Assembly (NCBI RefSeq): GCF_965227725.1
Contig: NZ_CBDDGH010000001.1
Location: forward strand, 744,001-808,000
DNA from: Shimia sp965227725
GTDB taxonomy: Bacteria > Pseudomonadota > Alphaproteobacteria > Rhodobacterales > Rhodobacteraceae
Length of the DNA stretch: 64,000 bases
Direction of reading: 5' to 3'
The notes beneath the pieces were generated by a model. That model was not told where the DNA came from. It did no database searches and saw only the letters and a list, made by a program, of their open reading frames with translations. Shown here one piece after another: positions 1 to 7,768 of the stretch; the first letter of the stretch is position 1, and each line of letters starts with the position of its first letter. Made by a program: the position numbers and the translations under genes.

Positions 1-286
1 AAATACCTACGTGAAGCTTCATTTCCTCTGAAATCAGAGAATTGACGGTGCCCACCGCAGAGAGCATTTCCTCGTAGGTTTCAGATTTCACAACAGCCAG
101 CGCCCATGCGCGGGAGAAGTGAACCAGAAACACATAGTCCTGACGCAGATAGTGCAAAAACGCTTCGCGCGGCAGGGTGCCATCCTTGAGACCTTCCACG
201 AAGGCATGGCGGGTGTAGTCCCCCCATGCCTCCCCTGCGGCCTCGCGCATCAGCGCGAAGCCACGACCGTACTCTGGCGCGGTCAT
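1..286 (-). CDS. tenA: TenA-family aminopyrimidine hydrolase/thiaminase II (partial, runs off the window)
   Basis: Only the first about 95 residues are present; the gene continues past base 1. TenA-family enzymes hydrolyse aminopyrimidine breakdown products of thiamine so that the HMP moiety can be salvaged. The visible N-terminus starts MTAPEYGRGF and contains a stretch typical of the family, with 'FVEGLKDGTLPREAFLHYL' followed directly by 'RQDYVFLVHFSRAWAL'. The ATG at 286 overlaps the stop of the upstream binding-protein gene (ATGA), so the two are translationally coupled. Its place at the end of a thiamine operon supports a salvage role. Catalytic Cys and Glu residues lie outside the window, so activity cannot be judged. 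Confidence 0.85.
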   Translation of the reverse strand, partial: MTAPEYGRGFALMREAAGEAWGDYTRHAFVEGLKDGTLPREAFLHYLRQDYVFLVHFSRAWALAVVKSETYEEMLSAVGTVNSLISEEMKLHVGI

Positions 287-1218
287 TCTGCGGTCACGTC
301 GATGGTGATGGCATCCACAGGGTTGATGCTGTCGATCATACCGCTGTCATGCAGGAACTGCTCAAAGCGCGCATAACGACCAGCGTCATAGCCTGCAGGG
401 CGCAGTGCGAAACGTGGCAGGGTGTCGACCCAAGCGCGCGCGTTCAGTTCGTCCTGAAGCTCGGTGGAGGTGGATGCGAAGATTTCCCAGCTTTTTTGCG
501 GGTTGTTCACGATGTACTGGGTCGCCTTTTCGGTCGCCGCAATGAAACGCGCCACTTTGTCGGCATCCATGGTTTCAGGGTTGGCCACATAGATCAGCTC
601 GTCATAAGACGGTACGCCCTCTTCTTCGATGTAGAAGCAGGTGCCCGGCGCGCCTTCGATGTCCATCTGGTTGAGCTCGAAGTTGCGGTAAGCGCCGATC
701 ACAGCATCCACCTGACCGGACATCAGCGATGGGGACAGCGAAAAGTTCACATTGACCAGCTCAATGTCATCGGTCGTGACGCCATATTTGCCCAGCACTG
801 CGCCAAGCACGGCCTCTTCGACACCAGCCACGGAGAAGCCAACCTTCTTACCCTTCAGATCGGCAGGGGATTTGATTGGACCATCTTTCAGAACCAGCAG
901 GCAGTTCAACGGGGTAGCCACGAGCGTGCCAACCCGCTTGAGTGGCAGGCCTTCGTGGATCTGCAGGTGCAGCTGCGGCTGATAGGAAACCGCGAGATCA
1001 GCCTGGCCAGCAGCCACAAGGCGCGGCGGCATGGAGGGGTCAGCCGGTGGGATCACCTCAACCTCAAGCCCCTGCTCGGCAAAATAGCCGTTCTCTTCGG
1101 CGATGATGATCGGGCCGTGGTCGGGGTTTACAAACCAGTCCAGCAGCAGGGTCATCTTGTCTGCGGCAAAGCTTGGGGTGGCGGCCAACATGGCCAGGGC
1201 AGTCACTAGGTGCTTCAT
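283..1218 (-). CDS. Thiamine-precursor ABC transporter substrate-binding protein (ThiY/NMT1-like)
   Basis: A 311-residue exported binding protein. The start at 1218 is chosen because the preceding GAGGGAGACGC is a good ribosome site and the protein then begins with a signal peptide (MKHLVTALAMLAATPSFA, cleavage near residue 19). The mature part has the NMT1/THI5-like fold seen in ThiY: 'LLLDWFVNPDHGPI' near the start, 'GYFAEQGLEVEVIPPADPS', and a later 'AGQADLAVSYQPQ'. ThiY-type proteins bind N-formyl-4-amino-5-aminomethyl-2-methylpyrimidine or HMP-related pyrimidines for import. The gene lies between thiF and tenA in a thiamine operon, which supports pyrimidine salvage. The permease and ATPase genes are not in the window and may lie beyond base 1. 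Confidence 0.85.
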   Translation of the reverse strand: MKHLVTALAMLAATPSFAADKMTLLLDWFVNPDHGPIIIAEENGYFAEQGLEVEVIPPADPSMPPRLVAAGQADLAVSYQPQLHLQIHEGLPLKRVGTLVATPLNCLLVLKDGPIKSPADLKGKKVGFSVAGVEEAVLGAVLGKYGVTTDDIELVNVNFSLSPSLMSGQVDAVIGAYRNFELNQMDIEGAPGTCFYIEEEGVPSYDELIYVANPETMDADKVARFIAATEKATQYIVNNPQKSWEIFASTSTELQDELNARAWVDTLPRFALRPAGYDAGRYARFEQFLHDSGMIDSINPVDAITIDVTAE

Positions 1219-1234
1219 GCGTCTCCCTCTCGAG

Positions 1235-2203
1235 TTAAGAAGCGGAAGCCGCGACGAGAACAATCTCGCCGGGCCAAAATTCGGTTGCGGATTCTGCGGC
1301 GCGCCAGGCGCGCAGACCTGTGGCACAGCACAGCGCGAGGCGGCCGGTGCCGTTTGCAGGCAAGGTCTCTTTGAGTTTTGCCGGGTCGATCCGGCGCGCA
1401 TTGGGGTGCGCTGGAATGGCGGCCTCATCGGCGTCGCGCAGCTCGACAATGGTGTCGGCCGTTTCCAGCATATCCGGGCTGACGAAGGGGAAGGCCTGCG
1501 CCGGTTCAGCTGCGCCATCAAAGCGGAACGACGCGCTGCGCAGAGTTGTGGCGTCATATTGCACCATCTGGCCAAGCGGACTCGGGCTCAGGCCGATCAG
1601 ACAAGACAGCGCCATTTGCGCCTGCAATGTGCCGATCAGGGCAACCACCGGCCCAAGCACCCCAGCGCTGGCGCAACTGGCCGCGTTTTGCGGCGCTTCC
1701 GGGAAAATCGCGCGCAGCGAGGGCGCTCCGCCGCACACACCGGCAGCATAGCCCGAAAGCGCTAGGGCGGAGCCGGTGATCAGGGGCACATTCTGCGCGA
1801 AACACACATCGCTCAAGGTGTAGCTGACCGCGTAGCTGTCAGCGCAGTCGAGAACCAGAGTGGCCTCTTCGACCATGACTGACGCCACCGCAGGGGTAAG
1901 TGTCGCCACCACGGCCTCAACTGCGATATCGCCATTGATCGCGGTGCAGCGCGCAGCGGCCACCTCGGCCTTGGGCAAACCTTCGTCCCGCTCGGTGAAC
2001 AGGGTTTGGCGGTGCAGGTTGGACCGCTCTATGCGGTCGCCATCCACAATGGTGATGCGGCCCACACCGGCCCCTGCCAGAAGCGGCAGAGCGCTGGCAG
2101 CCAAACCACCCGCGCCAATCACCAGCACATGAGCGGCGGCGAGCTTTTCCTGCCCGGCATCACCAACCTCAGGCAAGATCATCTGGCGCGCGTAGCGGCT
2201 CAT
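1235..2203 (-). CDS. thiF: ThiF/MoeB-family adenylyltransferase with rhodanese-like tail
   Basis: A 322-residue E1-like enzyme that would adenylate the C-terminal glycine of ThiS. The N-terminus shows the ATP-binding glycine loop 'VIGAGGLA' (about residues 28-35), 'DGDRIERSNLHRQTLF' (54-69) and the catalytic cysteine region 'SCASAGVLG' (Cys about 177). The two CxxC zinc pairs of E. coli ThiF/MoeB are missing: the first position reads 'APSLRAIFPE'. After about residue 250 a short rhodanese-like segment follows, with a loop 'CCATGLRA' that resembles a rhodanese active site. The ATG at 2203 overlaps thiE's stop (ATGA); the frame is open further upstream but without a better start. MoeB-type specificity is the alternative; operon context favours thiamine. 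Confidence 0.85.
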   Translation of the reverse strand: MSRYARQMILPEVGDAGQEKLAAAHVLVIGAGGLAASALPLLAGAGVGRITIVDGDRIERSNLHRQTLFTERDEGLPKAEVAAARCTAINGDIAVEAVVATLTPAVASVMVEEATLVLDCADSYAVSYTLSDVCFAQNVPLITGSALALSGYAAGVCGGAPSLRAIFPEAPQNAASCASAGVLGPVVALIGTLQAQMALSCLIGLSPSPLGQMVQYDATTLRSASFRFDGAAEPAQAFPFVSPDMLETADTIVELRDADEAAIPAHPNARRIDPAKLKETLPANGTGRLALCCATGLRAWRAAESATEFWPGEIVLVAASAS

Positions 2204-2796
2204 CTTGAGACCTCCAACCATGCACGCACGCGCGCTTCCGGGTCGGAATGGAGCGTGATGTCGGTCACTGCGGAAACGATATCAGCTCCGGCTTCAAACA
2301 CGCCCTGTGCGCGCTCGACAGACATGCCGCCGATACCGACAAGAGGCACAGGCCCGACGCGGGCCTTCCATTCGGTCACGCGGGGCAGGCCCTGTTGGTG
2401 CCATTTCATCTTTTTCAGGATGGTCGGATAGACCGGGCCAAGCGCGACATAGTCCGGCGCCATCGCCAAAACGCGCTCCAGCTCATAATCGTCATGGGTC
2501 GACACGCCCATTTTGAGACCAGCTTTGCGGATCGCTTTCAGATCAGCCTCGTCCAGATCTTCCTGCCCGAGGTGAATCCACTCGCAGCCCAGATCAATCG
2601 CCGCCTGCCAGTAATCATTGATCACCAGCACCGCGCCGTATTCGCGACAGAGCGCCTGGCCTTCGGCAATCTGGGCACGCACATGTGCCTCTGGCTGATC
2701 CTTGATGCGCAACTGCACGAGTTTCACACCAAGCGGCAACATCCGCTTAAGCCAGCTCACGTCATCAAAAATGGGATAGAAACGATCAAGCGTCAT
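2200..2796 (-). CDS. thiE: Thiamine phosphate synthase
   Basis: A 198-residue TIM-barrel protein that joins HMP-pyrophosphate and the carboxythiazole phosphate to make thiamine phosphate in the cytoplasm. Family motifs include 'GVKLVQLRIKD' (about 23-33), 'VLVINDYWQAAIDLG', 'WIHLGQEDLDEAD', 'YVALGPVYPT' and the phosphate-binding 'VGIGGMSVERA'. It sits between thiG and thiF, overlapping both by four bases (ATGA), so the operon order follows the pathway. Slightly shorter than E. coli ThiE (about 210 residues) but complete. Confidence 0.93.
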   Translation of the reverse strand: MTLDRFYPIFDDVSWLKRMLPLGVKLVQLRIKDQPEAHVRAQIAEGQALCREYGAVLVINDYWQAAIDLGCEWIHLGQEDLDEADLKAIRKAGLKMGVSTHDDYELERVLAMAPDYVALGPVYPTILKKMKWHQQGLPRVTEWKARVGPVPLVGIGGMSVERAQGVFEAGADIVSAVTDITLHSDPEARVRAWLEVSR

Positions 2797-3563
2797 GACA
2801 GGAAGGCCTTTCCAATAACCGGCGTGGAGGCTTCGGCCATATCGCGCGCCTCAATCGGGTCGGCCTCAAAGGCGGCTTGTCCGGCTTCCACGGCCAGCAT
2901 CATGGCTTTCGCCATCGCCACAGGGTCTCCCGCGCGGGCCACAGCGGTGTTGAGAAGTACCGCGTCAAAGCCCAGTTCCATCGCAGCCGCCGCATGGGAC
3001 GGCAGGCCAATGCCCGCATCCACCACGAGGGGCACATCCGGAAATTCGGCCCGCATGGCGCGCAGCGCGTAGGTGTTGTTGAGGCCCCGGCCGGAACCAA
3101 TGGGCGCCCCCCATGGCATCAGCACCTCGCACCCCGCCTCCAGAAGGCGCTCGCCCACAATCAAATCTTCGGTGGTGTAGGGGAACACCTCAAAGCCGTC
3201 CTCTGACAGAATGCGCGCGGCTTCTACGAGCTGAAACACATCAGGCTGCAGGCTGTCAGTGTGGCCGATGAGCTCAAGCTTGACCCATTTGGTGTCAAAG
3301 ACCTCACGCGCCATATGGGCGGTGGTGACAGCCTCTTTAACGGTGTGACAGCCAGCCGTGTTGGGCAGCACATGCACGCCCAGATCCTGAATCATCTTCC
3401 AGAACGTCTGTCCGGTGCCACCGGCCCCTTCGCGGCGCAAAGACACCGTGGCCACACCAGCCCCACTTGTGCGGAAGGCCTCTTCAAGGATCGCCGGGCT
3501 TGGATATTGCGCGGTGCCGAGCATTAGCGAATTGGGCAGGTCGACGCCATAAAACGCTCTCAT
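2793..3563 (-). CDS. thiG: Thiazole synthase
   Basis: A 256-residue protein matching ThiG, which condenses deoxyxylulose phosphate, dehydroglycine and sulfur from ThiS-thiocarboxylate into the thiazole ring. Visible motifs are 'SLMLGTAQYPS', the 'KWVKLELIG' segment holding the Schiff-base lysine (about residue 95), 'EVLMPWGAPIGSGRGL' and 'VDAGIGLPSHAAAAMELG'. A GTG immediately upstream (3564-3566) is an alternative start; the ATG at 3563 is preferred because a G-rich tract ends about seven bases before it. It follows thiS directly and overlaps thiE by ATGA. ThiO next door supplies dehydroglycine, as expected in an aerobe. Confidence 0.93.
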   Translation of the reverse strand: MRAFYGVDLPNSLMLGTAQYPSPAILEEAFRTSGAGVATVSLRREGAGGTGQTFWKMIQDLGVHVLPNTAGCHTVKEAVTTAHMAREVFDTKWVKLELIGHTDSLQPDVFQLVEAARILSEDGFEVFPYTTEDLIVGERLLEAGCEVLMPWGAPIGSGRGLNNTYALRAMRAEFPDVPLVVDAGIGLPSHAAAAMELGFDAVLLNTAVARAGDPVAMAKAMMLAVEAGQAAFEADPIEARDMAEASTPVIGKAFLS

Positions 3564-3566
3564 CAC

Positions 3567-3761
3567 TCAGCCCCCCTGCATCGGTGCGACAACTTCGATG
3601 CGGTCGCCATCATTCAACGCCTGAGCATCGCGCATGGTGGCCGGCACAAAGGTTTCGTTGAGAGAGGTCGCCACGCGGCCCGAGAAACCGCATTCTTCCA
3701 AAAGCGTGGCAAGGGTGGTGGCGGCGACGTCGCGCGCCTCTCCGTTAAGCACGATCTTCAT
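3567..3761 (-). CDS. thiS: Sulfur carrier protein ThiS
   Basis: A 64-residue ubiquitin-fold sulfur carrier. The protein begins MKIVLNGEARDV and ends with the diagnostic diglycine 'APMQGG', the site adenylated by ThiF and converted to a thiocarboxylate before donating sulfur to ThiG. The frame is open for another 64 codons upstream, but that part is antisense-like sequence inside thiO; the internal ATG at 3761 gives the normal ThiS length and overlaps the end of thiO by 17 bases. It lies immediately upstream of thiG. Confidence 0.93.
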   Translation of the reverse strand: MKIVLNGEARDVAATTLATLLEECGFSGRVATSLNETFVPATMRDAQALNDGDRIEVVAPMQGG

Positions 3762-4722
3762 CGACCATCTCCGAATGTGTGTTGTGAAGCGCCAGATCTG
3801 CCACGCCGCGCGCCAAGGCCGGTGCGAGCAGATAGCCGTGGCGGTAAAGCCCGTTGGCATAGATTGTACGGCCCAAGCGGCGAATGCGTGGCAGGTTGTC
3901 AGGGAACGCAGGGCGCAGATCGACGCCAATTTCCAGAACTTCGGCTTCGCCAAAAGCCGGGTTCAGCGCATAGGCCGCGCTCAGCATTTCCAGCATGGAA
4001 CGTGCGGTGATGCGGCTGCTGTCTTCGCTTTCAATCATCGTGGCGCCAAGCATGTAGATGCCTTCACCGCGCGGCACAATATAGAGCGGGATACGTGGGT
4101 GCAGCAGGCGCACAGGGCGGGTGATTTCCACGTCCGGGCAGCGGATGATGAGCATTTCGCCTTTCACGCCGCGCAGATCATAGAGGTATTCGCGCGCGGA
4201 CAGGCCACGACAGTCGATGGCGTTTTCCAGCGACGACGAGGCAAGGCGTTTGTGGAAGGGGACACCTTTGTCTTTCAGACCCCGGTAGAGATCCTGAAGC
4301 GCCTGCCGTGGGTTGAGATGCGCCTCACCTTCAAAGAAAAGGCCTTGCCCAAATCCATGCAGATCCGGCTCCAGCTCGGTGACTTTTTCGCGCCCCACCT
4401 CGACAAACTGTTCCGTGCGGCGGGCAAAGCGGCGCAGGTCTGGGAGATCCCGCTTGCTGGCCACAACCAAAGTGCCGGACTTGGTGACAGAGGTCCGCCC
4501 GGCCCACCAAGCAATCGCCTCTTGCCCGAGCCGCAGCACAGGTTCTTCGGCGTTTTCATATTCACACCACGGGGCAAGCATGCCGCCGGCCCACCAGCTG
4601 CAACTTTGCGCGCCCGGCTCACCGGCGGGATCAAACACCTGCACCTCGGCCCCGCGTTCCACAAGTTCCGTGGCCACAGCCAAACCGGCCACGCCCGCGC
4701 CTATGACGGAATAAAGCGTCAT
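3745..4722 (-). CDS. thiO: Glycine oxidase ThiO (FAD-dependent)
   Basis: A 325-residue DAO-family flavoprotein that oxidises glycine to dehydroglycine for ThiG. The N-terminal FAD dinucleotide loop is 'SVIGAGVAGLAVATEL' and the next beta strand ends 'VQVFDPAG'. Further family features are 'SWWAGGMLAPWCEYE' and the C-terminal 'YRHGYLLAPALARG', typical of ThiO. A TTG nine bases upstream could extend it, but the ATG at 4722 overlaps thiD's stop (ATGA) and fits the coupling seen across this operon. Presence of ThiO rather than ThiH is consistent with an aerobic alphaproteobacterium. Confidence 0.92.
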   Translation of the reverse strand: MTLYSVIGAGVAGLAVATELVERGAEVQVFDPAGEPGAQSCSWWAGGMLAPWCEYENAEEPVLRLGQEAIAWWAGRTSVTKSGTLVVASKRDLPDLRRFARRTEQFVEVGREKVTELEPDLHGFGQGLFFEGEAHLNPRQALQDLYRGLKDKGVPFHKRLASSSLENAIDCRGLSAREYLYDLRGVKGEMLIIRCPDVEITRPVRLLHPRIPLYIVPRGEGIYMLGATMIESEDSSRITARSMLEMLSAAYALNPAFGEAEVLEIGVDLRPAFPDNLPRIRRLGRTIYANGLYRHGYLLAPALARGVADLALHNTHSEMVDEDRA

Positions 4723-5522
4723 GCCGGCCAAACGCGGTGGAAATGGTGCAGCGGCCCGTGGCCCTTGCCGATATTGAGATCATCAGCCGCAGCAATCGCG
4801 CCCTGTAGATAGGCGTGCGCTTCGCTCACAGCATCCTCAAGGTTCAGCCCCTTAGCCAAGCCTGCCGCAACCGAGGACGAGAGGGTGCATCCGGTGCCAT
4901 GGGTGTTGCGGGTGTTTTTGCGCTGCGCTGTAAATTCGGCGGCAACACCTTCAGGCGACACCAGAAAATCTCGGCAAATCTCCCCGCTCGCATGGCCGCC
5001 TTTCATCAGAACCGCCTGCGCGCCCAGCGCACAAAGTGCCTGCCCCTGTGCCACCATGTCCGCATCATCTACAGCAGAAGCTTGGTCAAGAAGCCGCGCG
5101 GCTTCGGGGAGGTTGGGTGTGATCACCGTCGCGCGTGGCACTAAAACCTCACGCAGTGTTGCCACCGCTTCATCGGCCAAAAGCGCGTCACCGGATTTTG
5201 CGATCATCACAGTGTCGAGCACCACAGGGCCCGAGAAATCCCTGATGGCCTCAGCAACCGTTTGGATGATCTCCGGCGTGGCCAACATGCCTATTTTGAT
5301 GGCGTTGACGTCCATATCTGAGAGCACTGCATCAATCTGTGCACGCACCACATCAAGTGGGATGGGATGCACGGCCGTCACGGCTTGGGTGTTTTGCGCT
5401 GTCACGGCCGTGATCACACTGGTGCCAAAGGTGCCCAGCGCGGAAAACGCCTTCAAATCTGCCTGAATACCCGCGCCGCCGCCACTGTCAGAGCCGGCAA
5501 TTGTCAAAGCGATACGTGCCAA
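4719..5522 (-). CDS. thiD: Hydroxymethylpyrimidine/phosphomethylpyrimidine kinase
   Basis: A ribokinase-fold enzyme of 267 residues that phosphorylates HMP and HMP-phosphate. The N-terminus 'ALTIAGSDSGGGAGIQADLK' is the family signature, and the late 'THGTGCTLSSSVAAGLA' contains the anion hole and catalytic region. No ATG is available at the right place. The TTG at 5522 is chosen because GGGAGG lies seven bases upstream and the protein then begins MARIALTIAGSD. First gene of the thiamine operon, directly downstream of the TPP riboswitch. Confidence 0.92.
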   Translation of the reverse strand: MARIALTIAGSDSGGGAGIQADLKAFSALGTFGTSVITAVTAQNTQAVTAVHPIPLDVVRAQIDAVLSDMDVNAIKIGMLATPEIIQTVAEAIRDFSGPVVLDTVMIAKSGDALLADEAVATLREVLVPRATVITPNLPEAARLLDQASAVDDADMVAQGQALCALGAQAVLMKGGHASGEICRDFLVSPEGVAAEFTAQRKNTRNTHGTGCTLSSSVAAGLAKGLNLEDAVSEAHAYLQGAIAAADDLNIGKGHGPLHHFHRVWPA

Positions 5523-5583
5523 AATGGCGCCTCCCAGTTCGCAAACGGGATTCCGCACGGCAAAAACGTCATCTTCTTTGACA

Positions 5584-5676
5584 CCGTTCCCTCCGCCGGA
5601 ATTGCCCGGATCAGGTTCGATGGGTTTACGCAAGCGCGACTCTCAGCCCCAACAAGTGGGACACCCCAACGGTTTG
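5584..5676 (-). promoter_or_regulatory. TPP (THI-element) riboswitch
   Basis: Reading the minus strand, the conserved blocks of the THI element occur in order: GGGGTG near 5667, CTGAGA at 5641-5646, then AACCTGATC followed by CCGG and the final GGAGGGAA near 5588-5595. The element lies about 60 bases before the thiD start, so it should switch the whole operon off when thiamine pyrophosphate is abundant. No clear terminator is seen between the aptamer and thiD, so control may act on translation of thiD. Confidence 0.95.
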
Positions 5677-5770
5677 GGCGATGCTTACAAAAGGCCGGAC
5701 GCAACGTCAAAACAAAACGACACCCTTCGGGGCGAAAGGTGCCGATGTTTGTGAGCACGATGGCGCGGGA

Positions 5771-6259
5771 TCAGGAGTCGTCCTGATCCATCTTTCCGGC
5801 ATTGAGATGGGCATATTTCTCTGCCCCGATGCGTTCATGCAGATCGATCTGCGTTTCAAGAAAGTCGATATGCCCTTCCTCGTCCTGCAGGAGATCTTCA
5901 AACAGCTCCATGGAGACAAAATCATCCACGCTCTGACAGAACTTACGCGCCTCGGTATAAAGCGCGCGGGCGCTCTCTTCAGCCGCTAGGTCACACTCAA
6001 GGGTTTCCAACGGCGTTTGGCCGATGCGCAAAGGGTCTAATTTTTGTAGGTTAGGATGGCCACCCAGGAAAATAATGCGAGCGATGAGCTTGTCTGCGTG
6101 TTCCATCTCTTCGATGGATTCTTCGCGGCTCTTTTTGGCCATATGGATCAACCCCCAATCTTCTTGGAGGCGATAGTGCAGCCAATACTGACTGACTGCG
6201 GTCAATTCATGTCTTAGAGATTTATTCAGGTATTCAATTACTTCTGGATTGCCTTTCAA
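5771..6259 (-). CDS. bfr: Bacterioferritin
   Basis: A 162-residue ferritin-like four-helix protein that oxidises Fe(II) and stores iron in a 24-subunit shell. It carries the canonical opening 'KGNPEVIEYLNKSLRHEL' followed by 'TAVSQYWLHYRLQEDWG'; the ferroxidase ligands appear as E in 'RHELTAVSQY', 'EESIEEMEHAD' and 'LLQDEEGHIDFLE', and the haem-ligand methionine region is 'EEMEHADKLIARI'. The start is inferred as TTG at 6259: it follows GGAGGAGA by a normal distance and gives the family's usual length, whereas upstream in-frame starts would fuse unrelated sequence that belongs to the bfd gene. The coding region overlaps the end of bfd by 26 bases, so the two are coupled. Confidence 0.93.
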   Translation of the reverse strand: MKGNPEVIEYLNKSLRHELTAVSQYWLHYRLQEDWGLIHMAKKSREESIEEMEHADKLIARIIFLGGHPNLQKLDPLRIGQTPLETLECDLAAEESARALYTEARKFCQSVDDFVSMELFEDLLQDEEGHIDFLETQIDLHERIGAEKYAHLNAGKMDQDDS

Positions 6260-6500
6260 TGGGTGTCTCCTCCGCCTGTGGCTTGCGCAGACTGCGCAAA
6301 TGCGCCGGTACGGAGAGGTTATCATTTTTACGCATTGTGTCGAGGAACAGCGGCATGCAGCCGCCGCAATCCGCCGCCTTGCCCAGTGCGTGGTAGACCT
6401 TCCCTGGGTTGATCAGGGCAGAGGGGTCCGAGGCCCGCATCCAATCGATGGCTGCATGGATCTCGTGATCCGAAATATTCATACAGTGGCAAACGATCAT
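6234..6500 (-). CDS. bfd: Bacterioferritin-associated ferredoxin (BFD-like [2Fe-2S] protein)
   Basis: An 88-residue protein with the four-cysteine BFD pattern: 'VCHCMNISDHE' at the N-terminus and 'ADCGGCMPLF' about 40 residues later. Bfd binds bacterioferritin and supplies electrons to release stored iron, which fits its position directly upstream of bfr with overlapping ends. It is longer than E. coli Bfd (64 residues); the extra C-terminal 30 residues are polar and overlap the bfr start. Alternative: a generic (2Fe-2S)-binding protein of the same family. Confidence 0.88.
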   Translation of the reverse strand: MIVCHCMNISDHEIHAAIDWMRASDPSALINPGKVYHALGKAADCGGCMPLFLDTMRKNDNLSVPAHLRSLRKPQAEETPIERQSRSN

Positions 6501-6512
6501 GGCGAGCTCAAA

Positions 6513-6698
6513 TCACTTGGTGAGGATCAACTTGCCCTGCCGCGTAATGCGCAAGGTGTATTCTGCTTCATTCAGCCGAATGCGCGCCAGATTTCCGCCA
6601 TCGGTCAGAATCTCCGCGTCATGGATCGGCGTCGATTGCACAGTGTTTGCGTCAAAGCGGTCGGTCATATTTGAACTCTTATTTTCTTCGCGTGACAT
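6513..6698 (-). CDS. hemP: Hemin uptake protein HemP
   Basis: A 61-residue protein of the HemP family. The diagnostic C-terminus is 'LNEAEYTLRITRQGKLILTK', preceded by 'HDAEILTDGG'. HemP homologues in other proteobacteria are needed for haem uptake and may act as regulators; the biochemical role is not settled. The start at 6698 is chosen for GGAAGG about ten bases upstream; ATG at 6668 would give a 51-residue form closer to the conserved core. It is first in the hemP-bfd-bfr run, an iron-handling group. Confidence 0.85.
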   Translation of the reverse strand: MSREENKSSNMTDRFDANTVQSTPIHDAEILTDGGNLARIRLNEAEYTLRITRQGKLILTK

Positions 6699-6784
6699 AG
6701 CATTTCGCCTTCCAGATGTAGGCACAGTCTCTTCACCCGCTCTCGATTCGGCTTTCGCACAGGAACAGCGCAAGGTGAGTGCTT

Positions 6785-6807
6785 TTTCTTACTGAAACAG
6801 TAAGAAA
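6785..6807. promoter_or_regulatory. Perfect 23-bp palindrome upstream of hemP
   Basis: Ten-base arms TTTCTTACTG and CAGTAAGAAA flank a three-base centre. It lies 87-109 bases before the hemP start and just after the end of sitD. Neither strand has a U-run after the stem, which argues against a terminator and for an operator of an iron or manganese regulator. The regulator's identity is inference only. Confidence 0.5.
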
Positions 6808-6841
6808 GGTCAATCAGAGTTTTTTAATCAGGTTTAAAATT

Positions 6842-7768
6842 TTAGAGAGCAGGCGCGCCTGTGCGGTGGCGGTGGGGCGCGCAGAGGGCCGCAACGGCCA
6901 AGATGAGACCGGACACAGTGGCGATCATGCCTGCCGCGCTCACGGCGTCCTCAAACCCGATCCACAAAGGCCCGTATCCTGCCAGAACGTAGCCAAGCAC
7001 AGCGGAGAGTCCCGCAAACGCCACGCTCCATGCGATTTGATGCTCAAGACGGTTGGTCATCAGCCGCGCGGCGGCGGGCGGGCAGATGAACGTGGCGATA
7101 ACGATGATCGACCCGACCGCATCAAAGGCCGCCACAGCAGCCAGTGCCGAGACCATCACCACAGCGATGCCAAGCGCGGTGGTTGGCACGCCCATGGACT
7201 GCGCAAAGCTCTCATCAAATGTGGAAAGCACCAAGGGCCGCCAAAACAGCCAAAGGAACACGACCACCCCGAAAAGAGCGATGGCAACGCGGGCCAGCTC
7301 TGGTGGCAAACCCGCAAGCGCCACTGGGTCCAACAGGCTTTCCCAGCCAATCGCATCCAGCCAGATCAGGCTTTCCAGATTGCCGTAAAGCGCGTGCTCC
7401 ACATCCAGGTGCACGCCTGAGGTGTCGCTTTGCTCCAACAACAAAACGCCAGCCGCAAAAAGCGTGGTGAAGGTGAGCCCCATGGCGGCCCCAGGCTCGA
7501 TATTGCCCAAACGACGGATGGCCTCGATCATCACCACGGCAACAACGGCCGCACCGGCCGCACCAAGCATCATTGGCACGGCCGCGACGATGCCGGTGAG
7601 CAGAAAGGCGGTGACAATACCCGGCAAAACCACATGGGAGATGGCATCTCCGATCAAGGCCTGTTTGCGCAGCAAAAGAAAGTTGCCGGGGAGCGCACAA
7701 GCGATGGCCGACAGCACGCCGATCAACATTGGGGTTAGTGACAGAGGGACAAATTCCGCACCGCTCAT
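6842..7768 (-). CDS. sitD: Mn/Fe/Zn ABC transporter permease (SitD-like)
   Basis: A 308-residue ABC-3 family permease with about eight hydrophobic segments. It begins MSGAEFVPLSLTPML and contains the family block 'LRKQALIGDAISHVVLPGI' in the first cytoplasmic loop and 'FICPPAAARLMTNRL' near the C-terminus. It overlaps sitC by ATGA (7765-7768). With the neighbouring ATPase, permease and binding protein it forms a SitABCD/MntABCD-like importer in the inner membrane. Exact metal (Mn, Fe or Zn) is not decidable from the permease; the nearby iron genes and Fur-like box favour manganese or iron. Confidence 0.88.
   Translation of the reverse strand: MSGAEFVPLSLTPMLIGVLSAIACALPGNFLLLRKQALIGDAISHVVLPGIVTAFLLTGIVAAVPMMLGAAGAAVVAVVMIEAIRRLGNIEPGAAMGLTFTTLFAAGVLLLEQSDTSGVHLDVEHALYGNLESLIWLDAIGWESLLDPVALAGLPPELARVAIALFGVVVFLWLFWRPLVLSTFDESFAQSMGVPTTALGIAVVMVSALAAVAAFDAVGSIIVIATFICPPAAARLMTNRLEHQIAWSVAFAGLSAVLGYVLAGYGPLWIGFEDAVSAAGMIATVSGLILAVAALCAPHRHRTGAPAL

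Noticed and set aside
226..1209. A 327-codon plus frame opposite the ThiY-like gene
   Set aside because: Antisense shadow of a binding-protein gene with clear signal peptide and fold motifs.
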